Positions 25,579-33,958 of a stretch of 34,048 nt of DNA are shown here, piece by piece. Below the pieces are notes generated by a model. It was not told the DNA's origin, did no database searches, and worked only from the letters and a program-made list of their open reading frames with translations. A program made the position numbers and the translations under genes. Position 1 is the stretch's first letter. Each line of letters starts with the position of its first letter. Origin of the DNA: an uncultured Bacilli bacterium (lineage in GTDB: Bacteria > Bacillota_I > Bacilli_A > RF39 > UBA660); the NCBI GenBank assembly GCA_947624175.1, contig CANQJD010000011.1, positions 1-34,048 of the forward strand. The letters are read 5' to 3'.

Positions 25579-25637
25579 ACTAAAAAATGTTTTAGAAAAT
25601 AAAATTAAATATTATAAAAAAAGTATTAAAAAAACAA

Positions 25638-25704
25638 TTATCCACCATAAATGTGGAAAAAATAGAAAAATAGACAAAAGTTTTACACAATTTTTGGTGG
25701 ATAA
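25638..25704. promoter_or_regulatory. Inverted DnaA-box-like pair
   Basis: TTATCCACC (25638-25646) and its inverse GGTGGATAA (25696-25704) face each other 49 bases apart, with TTTTACACA (25681-25689) between. The first two differ by one base from the DnaA box TTATCCACA, and the third fits the relaxed TTWTNCACA. They lie in a highly AT-rich gap. It could be a DnaA-titrating or regulatory site, or an inverted-repeat operator; dnaA and dnaN are not nearby. Confidence 0.35.
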
Positions 25705-25745
25705 AAAATGAAAATTAATCTCTATACTAATTAGTCTAATTGTTG

Positions 25746-25751
25746 TATAAT
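25746..25751 (+). promoter_or_regulatory. Promoter -10 of the 25768 gene
   Basis: TATAAT at 25746-25751 with a poor -35. AATTAG-T-CTAATT, an inverted repeat within 25728-25742, lies in the spacer and could be an operator. The leader would be about ten bases. Confidence 0.45.
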
Positions 25752-25767
25752 GAAAGTGGTGTAAGAT

Positions 25768-26151
25768 ATGAGTAATAAAAATTTTACTATTTTAAAAATC
25801 AGTTTTAACTATCTATTTTTAGCCTTAATTTTTAAATTTATTCATTATCTATTAGGTATAAGCTTTAATGTTTTAGCATCTTATCTAATTGTTTCAATTA
25901 TTGTTGCTTATTTTGTAGTTAAATATTTAGTTTATGTTGAAATAGAAAAAGGTAATATAACAAAAAAAGATATTCTTATTTACTTTGCATTTTATGCAAC
26001 CGGGATTAATTTAATATTAGGTCTTCATATTTTATATAGTATATTTTTATTAATATTCTTGTTCTTATTTAAAGATAAGAAAAGTAAAAATGAAGATATC
26101 ATTAAGAAAAATATTGAAGAATATAAGAAAAATCCAATAAATAGGAGGTAG
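25768..26151 (+). CDS. Small integral membrane protein of unknown function
   Basis: The 127-residue protein has about four hydrophobic segments (14-31, 33-52, 70-90 and 92-106) and a basic, charged C-terminal tail (KDKKSKNEDIIKKNIEEY). No family is recognised; the topology somewhat resembles small AtpI-like membrane proteins, but no motif supports that. It is the first gene of a cluster of closely spaced genes at 25768-27917. The next gene begins three bases after the stop. Confidence 0.65.
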   Translation: MSNKNFTILKISFNYLFLALIFKFIHYLLGISFNVLASYLIVSIIVAYFVVKYLVYVEIEKGNITKKDILIYFAFYATGINLILGLHILYSIFLLIFLFLFKDKKSKNEDIIKKNIEEYKKNPINRR

Positions 26152-26154
26152 ATT

Positions 26155-26364
26155 ATGAATAAACAAGATATTTCTAAATTTTTAAAAGTAATAGCAGTTA
26201 TATTACTAATTGGTTTTATAGTAATTATGTTTTTTGATTATCGAAATTATAATCCTAATGAAACTTCATTTCCATTTTATACTTATATAATCACTAGAAG
26301 TTTAGAGTTTATATTACCAAGTATTATTTTATTTATCGTATCTATAGTTTTAAAGAAGAAGTGA
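26155..26364 (+). CDS. Small two-helix membrane protein
   Basis: The 69-residue protein has two hydrophobic segments (about 8-26 and 48-66) joined by a polar stretch with aromatic residues. Start ATG 26155 has AGGAGG nine bases upstream, at the end of the preceding gene. No family is recognised. It is embedded in the same operon, directly before the DUF1848 gene. Confidence 0.65.
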   Translation: MNKQDISKFLKVIAVILLIGFIVIMFFDYRNYNPNETSFPFYTYIITRSLEFILPSIILFIVSIVLKKK

Positions 26365-26368
26365 TTTT

Positions 26369-27244
26369 ATGGTATTGATGGTAAGTGGTAGAACTGATAT
26401 TGTAGCTTTTTATACCGAATGGTTTATGAAGCGTTATCGAGAAGGTTTTATTGATGTTCGAAATCCTTTTAATCCAAAACTTGTAAGCAGGATTAATTTT
26501 AGTAATGTTGATTTAATTTTGTTTTGTACTAAAAATCCCATTCCAATTATTAAATACTTAAAAGAAATTACAATACCTATTTTATTTCATGTTACTTTAA
26601 CTCCTTATAAAAAAGATATTGAACCAAATGTTATCGATAAAAGTAAAATAATTGAAGGTATAAAAGAAGTTTCAAAGATAATTGGAATTGATAATTTATA
26701 TATAAGATATGATCCAATCTTTATAAGCCCTAAATATAGTCTTGAGTATCATAAAAAGGCATTTGATAAAATGTGTCAGTTATTAGATGGATATGTTAAA
26801 CATATAATAGTATCTTTCTTAGATGATTATAAAAATGTAAGAAAAAATAAGAATATTTTAAATTATCAAGAATTAAAAGAGTCTGATTATCAAGAGATAG
26901 GTACTAGTTTTAGTAAGATTGCAAGTGTTCATGGGATGACAGTTCAAACTTGTTTTGAAGAGAAAAATTTAGTAGAGTATGGTTTTATTAAAGGTGAATG
27001 TTTATCAAAAGAACTTGCTTATAAATTAACTGGGAAAGTATTTAAAAAGTGGAAGGCTAGGGGTTGTAGCTGCATAGAAATGGTTGATGTAGGTGTTTAT
27101 AATTCTTGCTCTCATTTTTGTAAATATTGCTATGCTAACTATGATGAAGAAAAGGTTAAAAATAATCGATTAAAACATAATCCTAATTCTTCTTTATTAA
27201 TAGGAGAATTAGAATATGATGATGTAATTAAAGAAAGGATTTAA
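26369..27244 (+). CDS. DUF1848 family protein (radical-SAM-like cysteine motif)
   Basis: The 291-residue protein shows the DUF1848 pattern: SGRTDIVAFYTEWFMKRYREG, VRNPFNPKLVSRINF, FCTKNPIPII, RYDPIFISPKYSLEYH, and the C-terminal SCSHFCKYCYANYDEE with a CX3CX2C arrangement that can hold a 4Fe-4S cluster. The cluster motif sits at the C-terminus, unlike canonical radical SAM enzymes. The reaction is unknown. The start is close to the stop of the 26155 gene, with a weak ribosome site (AAAGAAGAAG). It is followed after one base by the DUF3267 gene, an unusual and tight pairing. Confidence 0.85.
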   Translation: MVLMVSGRTDIVAFYTEWFMKRYREGFIDVRNPFNPKLVSRINFSNVDLILFCTKNPIPIIKYLKEITIPILFHVTLTPYKKDIEPNVIDKSKIIEGIKEVSKIIGIDNLYIRYDPIFISPKYSLEYHKKAFDKMCQLLDGYVKHIIVSFLDDYKNVRKNKNILNYQELKESDYQEIGTSFSKIASVHGMTVQTCFEEKNLVEYGFIKGECLSKELAYKLTGKVFKKWKARGCSCIEMVDVGVYNSCSHFCKYCYANYDEEKVKNNRLKHNPNSSLLIGELEYDDVIKERI

Positions 27245-27245
27245 T

Positions 27246-27917
27246 ATGCAAAAGAAATATTATTTATTTGAAATGAAGGGGATGTTTTTAGAAATCTTAT
27301 CAATTATTATTTTAATTGTGATGGTGTTATTAACTTATTTCTTAAATCATAACATTAAAATAAGTGATGTTGATTTAATTCTGATTTTCTTTTTAATGAT
27401 ACCATATCTAGTTTTTCATGAAATATTACATAGTGCATCTTATGTTTTAAATGGTGCTAAATTTAAAAATATAACCTATGGAGTTCATATAGAAAAAGGT
27501 GTATTATGTTGTTTATGTAAACAAAATATTAGTAAAAGAAATATCTTAATTTCTTTAATAACTCCTTTTATGGTAATTGGAGTTTTAACCTATATAATAG
27601 GAATGATACTAAATAACTTTCTTTTAATTTCTTTATCTGTTATTAATATTGCAGGTTGTAGTGGTGATTTAGTTATGTTCTTTGATTTCTTAAAATTAAA
27701 AGATTTTGAATATTCAGAATATGATAACCCAATGGCTTTTGGAATCTATACTAAACATGATTTAAGTAAGACTAAATTATTTGGACTTAAATATCTAAAA
27801 GTAGAAGATAAACTAGAAATTAAAGATTTAAGAAAAGTTACAATTAGTAAGTTTAGTATTATAGTGTTAATTATTTATCTCTTAACTGGAATAATTGATT
27901 TAATCTTGATGTTTTAA
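27246..27917 (+). CDS. DUF3267-like integral membrane metalloprotease candidate
   Basis: The 223-residue protein has about five hydrophobic segments. FHEILHSASYVLNGAKF in the second segment holds an HExxH motif inside the membrane, and CSGDLVMFFDFLKLKDFEY later provides a conserved Asp, as in DUF3267 and related site-2-protease-like families. CCLCKQ lies on a loop. The role and the substrate are unknown. It starts one base after the DUF1848 stop and ends in a terminator, so it is the last gene of this cluster. Confidence 0.75.
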   Translation: MQKKYYLFEMKGMFLEILSIIILIVMVLLTYFLNHNIKISDVDLILIFFLMIPYLVFHEILHSASYVLNGAKFKNITYGVHIEKGVLCCLCKQNISKRNILISLITPFMVIGVLTYIIGMILNNFLLISLSVINIAGCSGDLVMFFDFLKLKDFEYSEYDNPMAFGIYTKHDLSKTKLFGLKYLKVEDKLEIKDLRKVTISKFSIIVLIIYLLTGIIDLILMF

Positions 27918-27952
27918 AGTTTAAAATAAGAGTAAAATTTGATTAAAAATAG

Positions 27953-27994
27953 AATTGTAATTTTCTCGAAAAATGATGCAAAATTACAATTTTT
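27953..27994 (+). terminator. Terminator of the 25768-27917 cluster
   Basis: AATTGTAATTTT (27953-27964) pairs over all 12 positions with AAAATTACAATT (27980-27991) around a 15-base loop, then a short T-run. The stem is AT-rich, so strength is uncertain. Confidence 0.55.
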
Positions 27995-28001
27995 AATTCT
28001 T

Positions 28002-28026
28002 AAAAAAAAACTCTTTACAAGGAGTT
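28002..28026 (-). terminator. Minus-strand terminator-like hairpin
   Basis: On the minus strand AACTC (28026-28022 region), loop CTTGTAAA and GAGTT, followed by nine T (28010-28002). TTTACAA-GGAG-TTGTAAA (28014-28031) is a competing hairpin on the same bases. No convincing minus-strand gene feeds it. The gap 27918-28286 otherwise holds only AT-rich sequence and the nrdD promoter. Confidence 0.4.
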
Positions 28027-28208
28027 GTAAAATAAAAAATAAATAAAAAACATAAAAAAATGTCAATATCAATGTTGCTACGAATATTATTAAATATAAA
28101 AGATATAAGAGAGATGATAACAATTTTTAGTATTCAAAATCTTAAAAAATATGATACAAAAAAATCGACAAAAACCCCTAAAAAAAATAAATTTATAAAT
28201 ATTTTAAA

Positions 28209-28253
28209 ATTGTTGCAATTGCAACAATACTAACTTCAAGAATTTGTTATAAT
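28209..28253 (+). promoter_or_regulatory. nrdD promoter with a perfect 20-bp palindromic operator
   Basis: The palindrome ATTGTTGCAATTGCAACAAT (28209-28228) abuts the -35 region of an extended -10 promoter (TGT then TATAAT at 28248-28253). The core TTGT-N10-ACAA has the geometry of Rex redox-repressor sites (TTGT...ACAA, 18 bp), although the inner bases differ. It does not match the NrdR box. Overlap with the -35 suggests repression or activation of nrdDG. The leader is about 27 bases with GTAGGAGGAG as ribosome site. Confidence 0.6.
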
Positions 28254-28286
28254 TGATTTATCATAAAAGAAGGTAGGAGGAGTATT

Positions 28287-30479
28287 ATGAAGATAATTAA
28301 ACGTGATGGTACTTTTGCTGATTTTGAACCAGAAAAGATAGAAAATGCCATTCAAAAAGCTAATGCAGAGGTAGAGGAAGAAGAAAGAGTTTCGGATATT
28401 CAAATAAAGAATATCGTAAAATATATTGAAAAATTAAATAAAAAGAGAATATTAGTTGAAGATGTTCAAGATATTATTGAGAAAAGAATTATGGCGCTTG
28501 GTAAGTATGAACTTGCTAAAAAGTATATAACTTATCGTTATACAAGAGAATTAGTTCGTAAGAGCAATACAACTGATAAAACTATCAAAGAGTTAATTGA
28601 TGGAGAATCTGAATATTGGAATACAGAAAATTCTAATAAGAATGCTAAAATAGTTACAGTTCAAAGAGATTATTTAGCAGGAATTACAAGTTCTGATATT
28701 ACAAGAAGATTCTTATTACCAGAAGATATAGTAGCAGCTCATGATTCAGGAATAATCCATTTCCATGATGCTGATTACTTTGCTCAAAATGCACTTCATA
28801 ATTGTGATTTAATTAATCTTGAAGATATGTTACAAAATGGAACAAACATAAATGGAGTTATGATTGAAAAACCTCATAGATTTTTAACGGCTATGACAAT
28901 TGCTACTCAATTAATTACAGCTGTTTCATCTAGTCAATATGGTGGTTGTACAATTTCTCTAACCCATTTAGCACCATTTGTAAGAGATAGTTATAAATTT
29001 TATTTAGATAAATACAAAAAACGTAAATTCAAAAAAGAAGATTGTGAGAAATATGCTAAAGAAGATTTAAAGAAAGAAATTGTTGATGGAGTTCAAACTT
29101 TCCAATATCAAATTAATTCTATGACAACAACTAATGGTCAAGCCCCTTTCTTAAGTGTTAATATGTATCTTGGAGAAACTGAAGAATATAAAGAAGAACT
29201 TGCTATGATTATTGAAGAAGTTTTAAAACAAAGAATTCAAGGTATGAAGAATGAAAAAGGTGTTTATATTACACCAGCTTTCCCTAAACTTCTATATGTT
29301 CTTGAAGAAGATAACATTCATAAGAATAGTAAATATTACTATTTAACTGAACTTGCTGCTGAATGTACAGCTAAGAGAATGGTACCTGATTACATTTCTG
29401 AAAAAGTAATGAAAGAATTAAAGAAAAATGAATATGGAGAAGGAGAATGCTATCCTTGTATGGGATGCCGTAGTTTCTTAACTCCTGATAGATCTATTTC
29501 ATTAGGAAATATTGCTCATGCTAAAAACTATGTTGAAGGAAAAGGTAAATACTATGGTAGATTTAATCAAGGTGTTGTAACAATTAATCTTCCAGATGTT
29601 GCTTTATCATCCGAAAAAGATATGGATAGATTCTATGAAATATTAGAAGAAAGACTAGAACTTTGTCATAGAGCCTTAAAAATTAGACATGAGAGATTAA
29701 GCCATGCTTTAAGTGATGTTGCACCTATTCTTTGGCAACATGGGGCATTAGCAAGACTTGAAAAGGGTGAGTCTATTCATGAATTATTACATCATGGTTA
29801 CTCAACTATTTCCCTTGGTTATGCTGGATTATATGAATGTGTAAAATATATGACTGGTCATTCTCATACTGATGGCGGCAAAGGACATGACTTTGCAATC
29901 GACGTTATGGAAAGATTAAATGCTGCTTGTAAGAAATGGAAAGAAGCAGAAGATATAGATTATTCTGTTTATGGAACACCTATTGAGTCAACAACTTATA
30001 AGTTTGCTAAAAAATTAAAAGAAAGATTTGGAGTAATTAAAGGTATTACCGATAGAGATTATATAACTAATTCTTATCATGTACCTGTATTTGAAGAAAT
30101 AGATGCTTTTGAGAAATTAAAACTTGAAAGTGAATTCCAAAAGTTATCACCAGGTGGAGCCATTTCTTATGTTGAAACACCTAATCTTCAAAATAACATA
30201 CCAGCAGTTCTTGAAATAATCAACTTTATCTATGACAATATTATGTATGCCGAACTTAATACCAAGAGTGATTATTGCCAAGCTTGTGGTTATGATGGAG
30301 AGATTTTACTTGATGATAATTTAGAATGGTATTGTCCAAACTGTGGCAATAGAAATCATGATACTTTAAATGTTGCTAGAAGAACTTGTGGTTATATCGG
30401 AACTAATTTCTGGAATAAAGGAAGAACTCAAGAAATTAAAGAAAGAGTTCTCCATGTAGATAATAAAGCCGATGAATAG
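28287..30479 (+). CDS. nrdD: Anaerobic (class III) ribonucleoside-triphosphate reductase
   Basis: NrdD reduces ribonucleoside triphosphates to dNTPs without oxygen, using a glycyl radical. Residues 1-90 are the ATP-cone regulatory domain (MKIIKRDGTFADFEPEKI onward). NCDLINLEDM with C173 and CYPCMGCRSF with C388, C391 and C394 are the active-site segments, including the thiyl-radical Cys. CQACGYD (C664, C667) and CPNC (C683, C686) bind zinc. RRTCGYIGTNFW holds the glycyl radical at G702. Length 730 is normal. nrdG follows after nine bases. Confidence 0.98.
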   Translation: MKIIKRDGTFADFEPEKIENAIQKANAEVEEEERVSDIQIKNIVKYIEKLNKKRILVEDVQDIIEKRIMALGKYELAKKYITYRYTRELVRKSNTTDKTIKELIDGESEYWNTENSNKNAKIVTVQRDYLAGITSSDITRRFLLPEDIVAAHDSGIIHFHDADYFAQNALHNCDLINLEDMLQNGTNINGVMIEKPHRFLTAMTIATQLITAVSSSQYGGCTISLTHLAPFVRDSYKFYLDKYKKRKFKKEDCEKYAKEDLKKEIVDGVQTFQYQINSMTTTNGQAPFLSVNMYLGETEEYKEELAMIIEEVLKQRIQGMKNEKGVYITPAFPKLLYVLEEDNIHKNSKYYYLTELAAECTAKRMVPDYISEKVMKELKKNEYGEGECYPCMGCRSFLTPDRSISLGNIAHAKNYVEGKGKYYGRFNQGVVTINLPDVALSSEKDMDRFYEILEERLELCHRALKIRHERLSHALSDVAPILWQHGALARLEKGESIHELLHHGYSTISLGYAGLYECVKYMTGHSHTDGGKGHDFAIDVMERLNAACKKWKEAEDIDYSVYGTPIESTTYKFAKKLKERFGVIKGITDRDYITNSYHVPVFEEIDAFEKLKLESEFQKLSPGGAISYVETPNLQNNIPAVLEIINFIYDNIMYAELNTKSDYCQACGYDGEILLDDNLEWYCPNCGNRNHDTLNVARRTCGYIGTNFWNKGRTQEIKERVLHVDNKADE

Positions 30480-30488
30480 GAAATAGAT

Positions 30489-30995
30489 ATGCATTATAAT
30501 ATAATCAGAAAAATGGACATTGCCGATGGTCCAGGGGTTCGAGTATCAATATTCCTTCAAGGTTGTGAATTTCATTGTAAAAATTGTTTTAATCAAGAGA
30601 CTTGGGACTTTTCAAAGGGTAAAGAGTTTACTGATGAAGTAATCGAAAGAGTTATAGAACTTGCTGATAAAGACCATATTCAAGGTTTATCAATTTTAGG
30701 TGGCGAGCCCCTTCATCCTAAAAATATTGATGGAACAATTAAACTAGCTAAAGCTTTCAAAGAAAAATATCCTAAAAAAGATATTTGGATATGGACGGGT
30801 TACTTGTATGATGACATTGTTAATAAAGATATCTTAAACTATGTTGATGTTATAGTTGATGGAAGATATCAAGATGAATTGCATGATTTTAGATTAAAAT
30901 ATCGTGGTTCATCTAATCAAAGAGTAATTGATGTTAAAAAGAGTCTTAAGAAAAAAGAAATTTGCTTACTTGAAGATGCAATGCAACTTGCTTAA
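30489..30995 (+). CDS. nrdG: Anaerobic ribonucleotide reductase activating enzyme
   Basis: NrdG is the radical SAM activase that places the glycyl radical on NrdD. The N-terminal DGPGVRVSIFLQGCEFHCKNC carries the CX3CX2C cluster cysteines (C26, C30, C33), and LSILGGEPL is the SAM-binding GGE motif. DGRYQDELHDF near the C-terminus is typical of the family. The 168-residue length is standard. It is coupled to nrdD in an operon and followed by a terminator. Confidence 0.97.
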   Translation: MHYNIIRKMDIADGPGVRVSIFLQGCEFHCKNCFNQETWDFSKGKEFTDEVIERVIELADKDHIQGLSILGGEPLHPKNIDGTIKLAKAFKEKYPKKDIWIWTGYLYDDIVNKDILNYVDVIVDGRYQDELHDFRLKYRGSSNQRVIDVKKSLKKKEICLLEDAMQLA

Positions 30996-31003
30996 TAGTT
31001 AAT

Positions 31004-31035
31004 AAGATTAGTGTAGAAATATGCTAATCTTTTTA
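31004..31035 (+). terminator. nrdDG terminator
   Basis: AAGATTAG (31004-31011) pairs with CTAATCTT (31024-31031) around a 12-base loop, then TTTTATG. Confidence 0.8.
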
Positions 31036-31068
31036 TGTATAATAATGCACAATAAAGATGAAAGTTAA

Positions 31069-31103
31069 TTTACATTTTTTTAAATATATGTTATATTTAT
31101 AAT
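31069..31103 (+). promoter_or_regulatory. Promoter of the 31113-33958 genes
   Basis: TTTACA (31069-31074), 17-base spacer, TATATT (31092-31097), with an alternative TATAAT at 31098-31103. The leader is at most about 15 bases. Confidence 0.55.
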
Positions 31104-31112
31104 GGTGAGAAA

Positions 31113-31649
31113 ATGGATAATGAAGATATGAATTATTATAATCATATAAAAAATGATATTAATGTTGAAAAAGAAAGAAATAAATTTATTATTAATCAGT
31201 TGAAATTAACACATTATTATCTTCAAGATGGAGAATATAGTGTTGGTTCTCCTATATCAACTAGCATTGAATTAAAATGTAATTATAATTTTGAAACACA
31301 AGAAAAAGAATGGAAAAAAATTATAACTCATACTTATTGTGATTTTAATGATAGTCAAAAATTTGTTAGTAATATTTCTAAAGAAGATAATAAGGATTTG
31401 TATAAGCTTATACTAGAAATTGAACAAATAGATTTGAGAGATTTAAAAAATAATTACTATACTGATGAAGAGTCATCATACTGGGAATTAGAATATAATA
31501 ATCGTTTTAAAATTTGTGGTACTTATGATTATGATATAGATGAATTAAATAGTATTATTAAATTATTGGATTTTAGAAATATTTTAAAACAAGAAACCGG
31601 AAAAATTAAACAACAAATAGAACAAAAAATGCAACCACATGAATATTAA
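31113..31649 (+). CDS. Uncharacterised small acidic protein
   Basis: The 178-residue protein has no signal peptide or membrane segment. It is rich in Asn, Asp, Glu, Lys and Tyr, with short beta-like stretches in the middle (SPISTSIELKCNYNF; SYWELEYNNRFKICG) and a helical, Gln/Lys-rich C-terminus (ILKQETGKIKQQIEQKM). No family is recognised. GGTGAG precedes the ATG. It is followed after 11 bases by the large repeat protein, with AAGGAGG between them, so the two form one operon and probably act together. Confidence 0.65.
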   Translation: MDNEDMNYYNHIKNDINVEKERNKFIINQLKLTHYYLQDGEYSVGSPISTSIELKCNYNFETQEKEWKKIITHTYCDFNDSQKFVSNISKEDNKDLYKLILEIEQIDLRDLKNNYYTDEESSYWELEYNNRFKICGTYDYDIDELNSIIKLLDFRNILKQETGKIKQQIEQKMQPHEY

Positions 31650-31660
31650 GGAGGATAACT

Positions 31661-33958
31661 ATGGAAATAATGGAAGTTTATAATCAAATTCAAGATCCAT
31701 TAAAAGATCCCAATACTATTATGAAATTATTAGAAATTTATTCAAGTGGGAAAAATTTTTATAGTGGATTAGTAAAAACGATTGATAAAGAGCATGATAA
31801 AGGAGATTATTATAGAATTGATAGTGATAAGTTTTATTCAATGCTATTTAATAAATGGAAAAACAGTATTGTTAATTTAACAAGAGAGGAGTTTGAAGTA
31901 TTATATAAAAAAGGACATTTTGGAATAGATTTTATAAAATTACGAAGTTATTTAAAAAATATACCAGATGTTTCGACTAGAAAAGAAGCAGATGAAATTT
32001 TTTATGGTAAAAAAAATGATGAAGAATTAGAAATTGCAATGGATAAATATAGATGGTCAGCTTTTGGAGAGGGAAGTGGTAGTTGGACACATGTTTGTTC
32101 AAGATATTTAACAGCAAAAAAAGATAAATATCCAAATGTTGAACATAGATTATATTTAAATACGGAATCATTGGATACATATAAATTAACTTATCTTTTT
32201 GTTCAAAAATGTGATAAATACCATTTGCCATTTTACTTTAAATATGATATATATGGTAATCGTGATGATACTATGGTTATATATTCTTCAACCGAGAATT
32301 TAACAAAATATATAGATATATTACAAGAGATAAAAAAAGAAAATCCTGAATTAGTTTCTAGGATGAAAACTCCACCTTTATTAACAGGAAAAATAGATGG
32401 CTGGATTGGATATGGTTCAGAACCTGCAAAGACACCTGATGGAGCAACTCATTCATTTAATGAAATTAGGTCAGAAGTTATTAGACAAGCTATTGATAGT
32501 GTAACTAGAAAATGGCTTATGAATAATCGTTATAAAATGTTATCATATAGAGGACAAACTTTTTCTTTACAAGATTATCTTGCTTTAAAGTCAACCGAAA
32601 ATTTATTAGTATATTTAGAAAAGGATTATAGATGGGTAGAAAATAGATTAAAAAAACAATGTCAAAGAGAAGGAAAAACTTTTAACGAACAAAATGTTAT
32701 TAATGAAGTAGGCTATACACTTCAAGATATTTCTTCTTCGAACATTAAACAAAGTATATTTAATGTTTTAAAAAGAAATTTTGAAAATGATATTACTGTA
32801 TTTTGCAATCAAGGTAGATTTATTAATATTCCAGGTATTAAATTTAGTATTCGAAATGGCAAATTTTTCTCTTTTACAAGATCTGATTTATATCATAATA
32901 TTCAAAAAGAAATTCCTTTGATTGCAAAAAATGATTCTAATTACATCTCAAATGTTCGTAATCAGATTATTTTAAATGGTAAGCAAAAGGGTATTGATAC
33001 TGATAAATTTTGCTTTGATATAAGTGCTAAATCCAAAATGCAAGATTATTCAAACAAAATAGCTATCCAAAGAAAAGAAGAACAAAAGAAATTATCTTCT
33101 GCTCCAACTAAGAATATTGATATTAATAATGTAGATGTTGCTACAATTTGTGATTTAATCAATCCAGTTTTGATGACTAAAAAAATGAAATTACCAAATG
33201 GAGTAGAAGTATCAGCTTATCAATATATTCAAGAAGCAGTTTATTTTCAATTACCTAAGAATGGTATTGTTATATTAGAAAATGGTACAGTTTTACCGGT
33301 TAAGCAATTTATTGAAGAAAATATTATGTTTGAATGTCAAGAAAAATATAATGGTGATCTTTGGAAATATATTGCTACTAAAACAAGGAATAATTTAGGA
33401 GTTATTTCAATTGAAGTCGATGGTGAGAAAAAGGAAATTAATCCAGTAAATATAGTTAAATATATAAATCCAACTTTATTAAATAGAAAAGTAAAATTAC
33501 CAAATGGAGTAGAAATATCAGCTTATCAATATATTCAAGAAATTTATGCTCCACATATACCAACATCTGGAATGGTAACGTTAATTGATAATTCAGAAAT
33601 TTCAGTGCAACAATTTATTGAAAAAATTTTATTTGAGGAAGGTCAAACTAAATATAATGGTGATATAGGTCAAATTTTATATAGAACAACAAGAAATAAT
33701 AATGGTACTATAAATGCTAATCCAAAAGAATTTAAGGAAAAATTAGAGGAATTAAAAAAACAAACATTAAAGGCTTCTATAGAAGAAAAGACTGAAAAAG
33801 AGAATTTGAAAAAATCATCATCTGATTTAGGAAATCCAATTATTCAAAAAGAAGTAACTACTAATTCAGGTGAAAAAAAAGTTATATACATTAGTAATCA
33901 ATATCCAAGAATTATTGAATCAGTTGATTATACTGATAGATTTAATGGAAAAAAATAA
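31661..33958 (+). CDS. Large protein with HopA1-effector-like region and tandem repeats
   Basis: This 765-residue protein has no signal or membrane segment. About 130-290 reads HRLYLNTESLDTYKLTYLFV, CDKYHLPFYFKYD, NRDDTMVIYSS, SRMKTPPLLTGKIDGWIGYG, THSFNEIRSEVIRQAI. This order (R-x-YLN, F-x-F/K-x-D, R-D-D, TPPLLTGK, SFNExR) is like the HopA1 family of type III effectors and the HopA1-like lyases of class V lanthipeptide clusters; I call it a resemblance, not a match. About 490-720 holds two repeats of 102-residue period, each with KLPNGVEVSAYQYIQE or KLPNGVEISAYQYIQE and a later YNGD and TTRNN/TRNNLG segment. A 48-bp block at 33188-33235 recurs at 33494-33541 with one mismatch. The C-terminus is charged and may be disordered. 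The function is unknown. Confidence 0.6.
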   Translation: MEIMEVYNQIQDPLKDPNTIMKLLEIYSSGKNFYSGLVKTIDKEHDKGDYYRIDSDKFYSMLFNKWKNSIVNLTREEFEVLYKKGHFGIDFIKLRSYLKNIPDVSTRKEADEIFYGKKNDEELEIAMDKYRWSAFGEGSGSWTHVCSRYLTAKKDKYPNVEHRLYLNTESLDTYKLTYLFVQKCDKYHLPFYFKYDIYGNRDDTMVIYSSTENLTKYIDILQEIKKENPELVSRMKTPPLLTGKIDGWIGYGSEPAKTPDGATHSFNEIRSEVIRQAIDSVTRKWLMNNRYKMLSYRGQTFSLQDYLALKSTENLLVYLEKDYRWVENRLKKQCQREGKTFNEQNVINEVGYTLQDISSSNIKQSIFNVLKRNFENDITVFCNQGRFINIPGIKFSIRNGKFFSFTRSDLYHNIQKEIPLIAKNDSNYISNVRNQIILNGKQKGIDTDKFCFDISAKSKMQDYSNKIAIQRKEEQKKLSSAPTKNIDINNVDVATICDLINPVLMTKKMKLPNGVEVSAYQYIQEAVYFQLPKNGIVILENGTVLPVKQFIEENIMFECQEKYNGDLWKYIATKTRNNLGVISIEVDGEKKEINPVNIVKYINPTLLNRKVKLPNGVEISAYQYIQEIYAPHIPTSGMVTLIDNSEISVQQFIEKILFEEGQTKYNGDIGQILYRTTRNNNGTINANPKEFKEKLEELKKQTLKASIEEKTEKENLKKSSSDLGNPIIQKEVTTNSGEKKVIYISNQYPRIIESVDYTDRFNGKK
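33188..33541 (+). repeat. Tandem intragenic repeat of 306-bp period
   Basis: Bases 33188-33235 and 33494-33541 differ at one of 48 positions, while flanking parts of the two units have diverged. In the protein this is the KLPNGVE-(V/I)-SAYQYIQE block. Confidence 0.85.

Noticed and set aside
25560..25767. Chromosomal origin of replication
   Set aside because: Only three imperfect DnaA-like boxes, no dnaA/dnaN context and no clear unwinding-element array.
27914..28123. Minus-strand 69-residue hydrophobic frame upstream of nrdD
   Set aside because: It starts with TTG, has no ribosome site or clear promoter, and runs through two hairpins of the plus-strand terminator region; its hydrophobicity follows from T-rich sequence.
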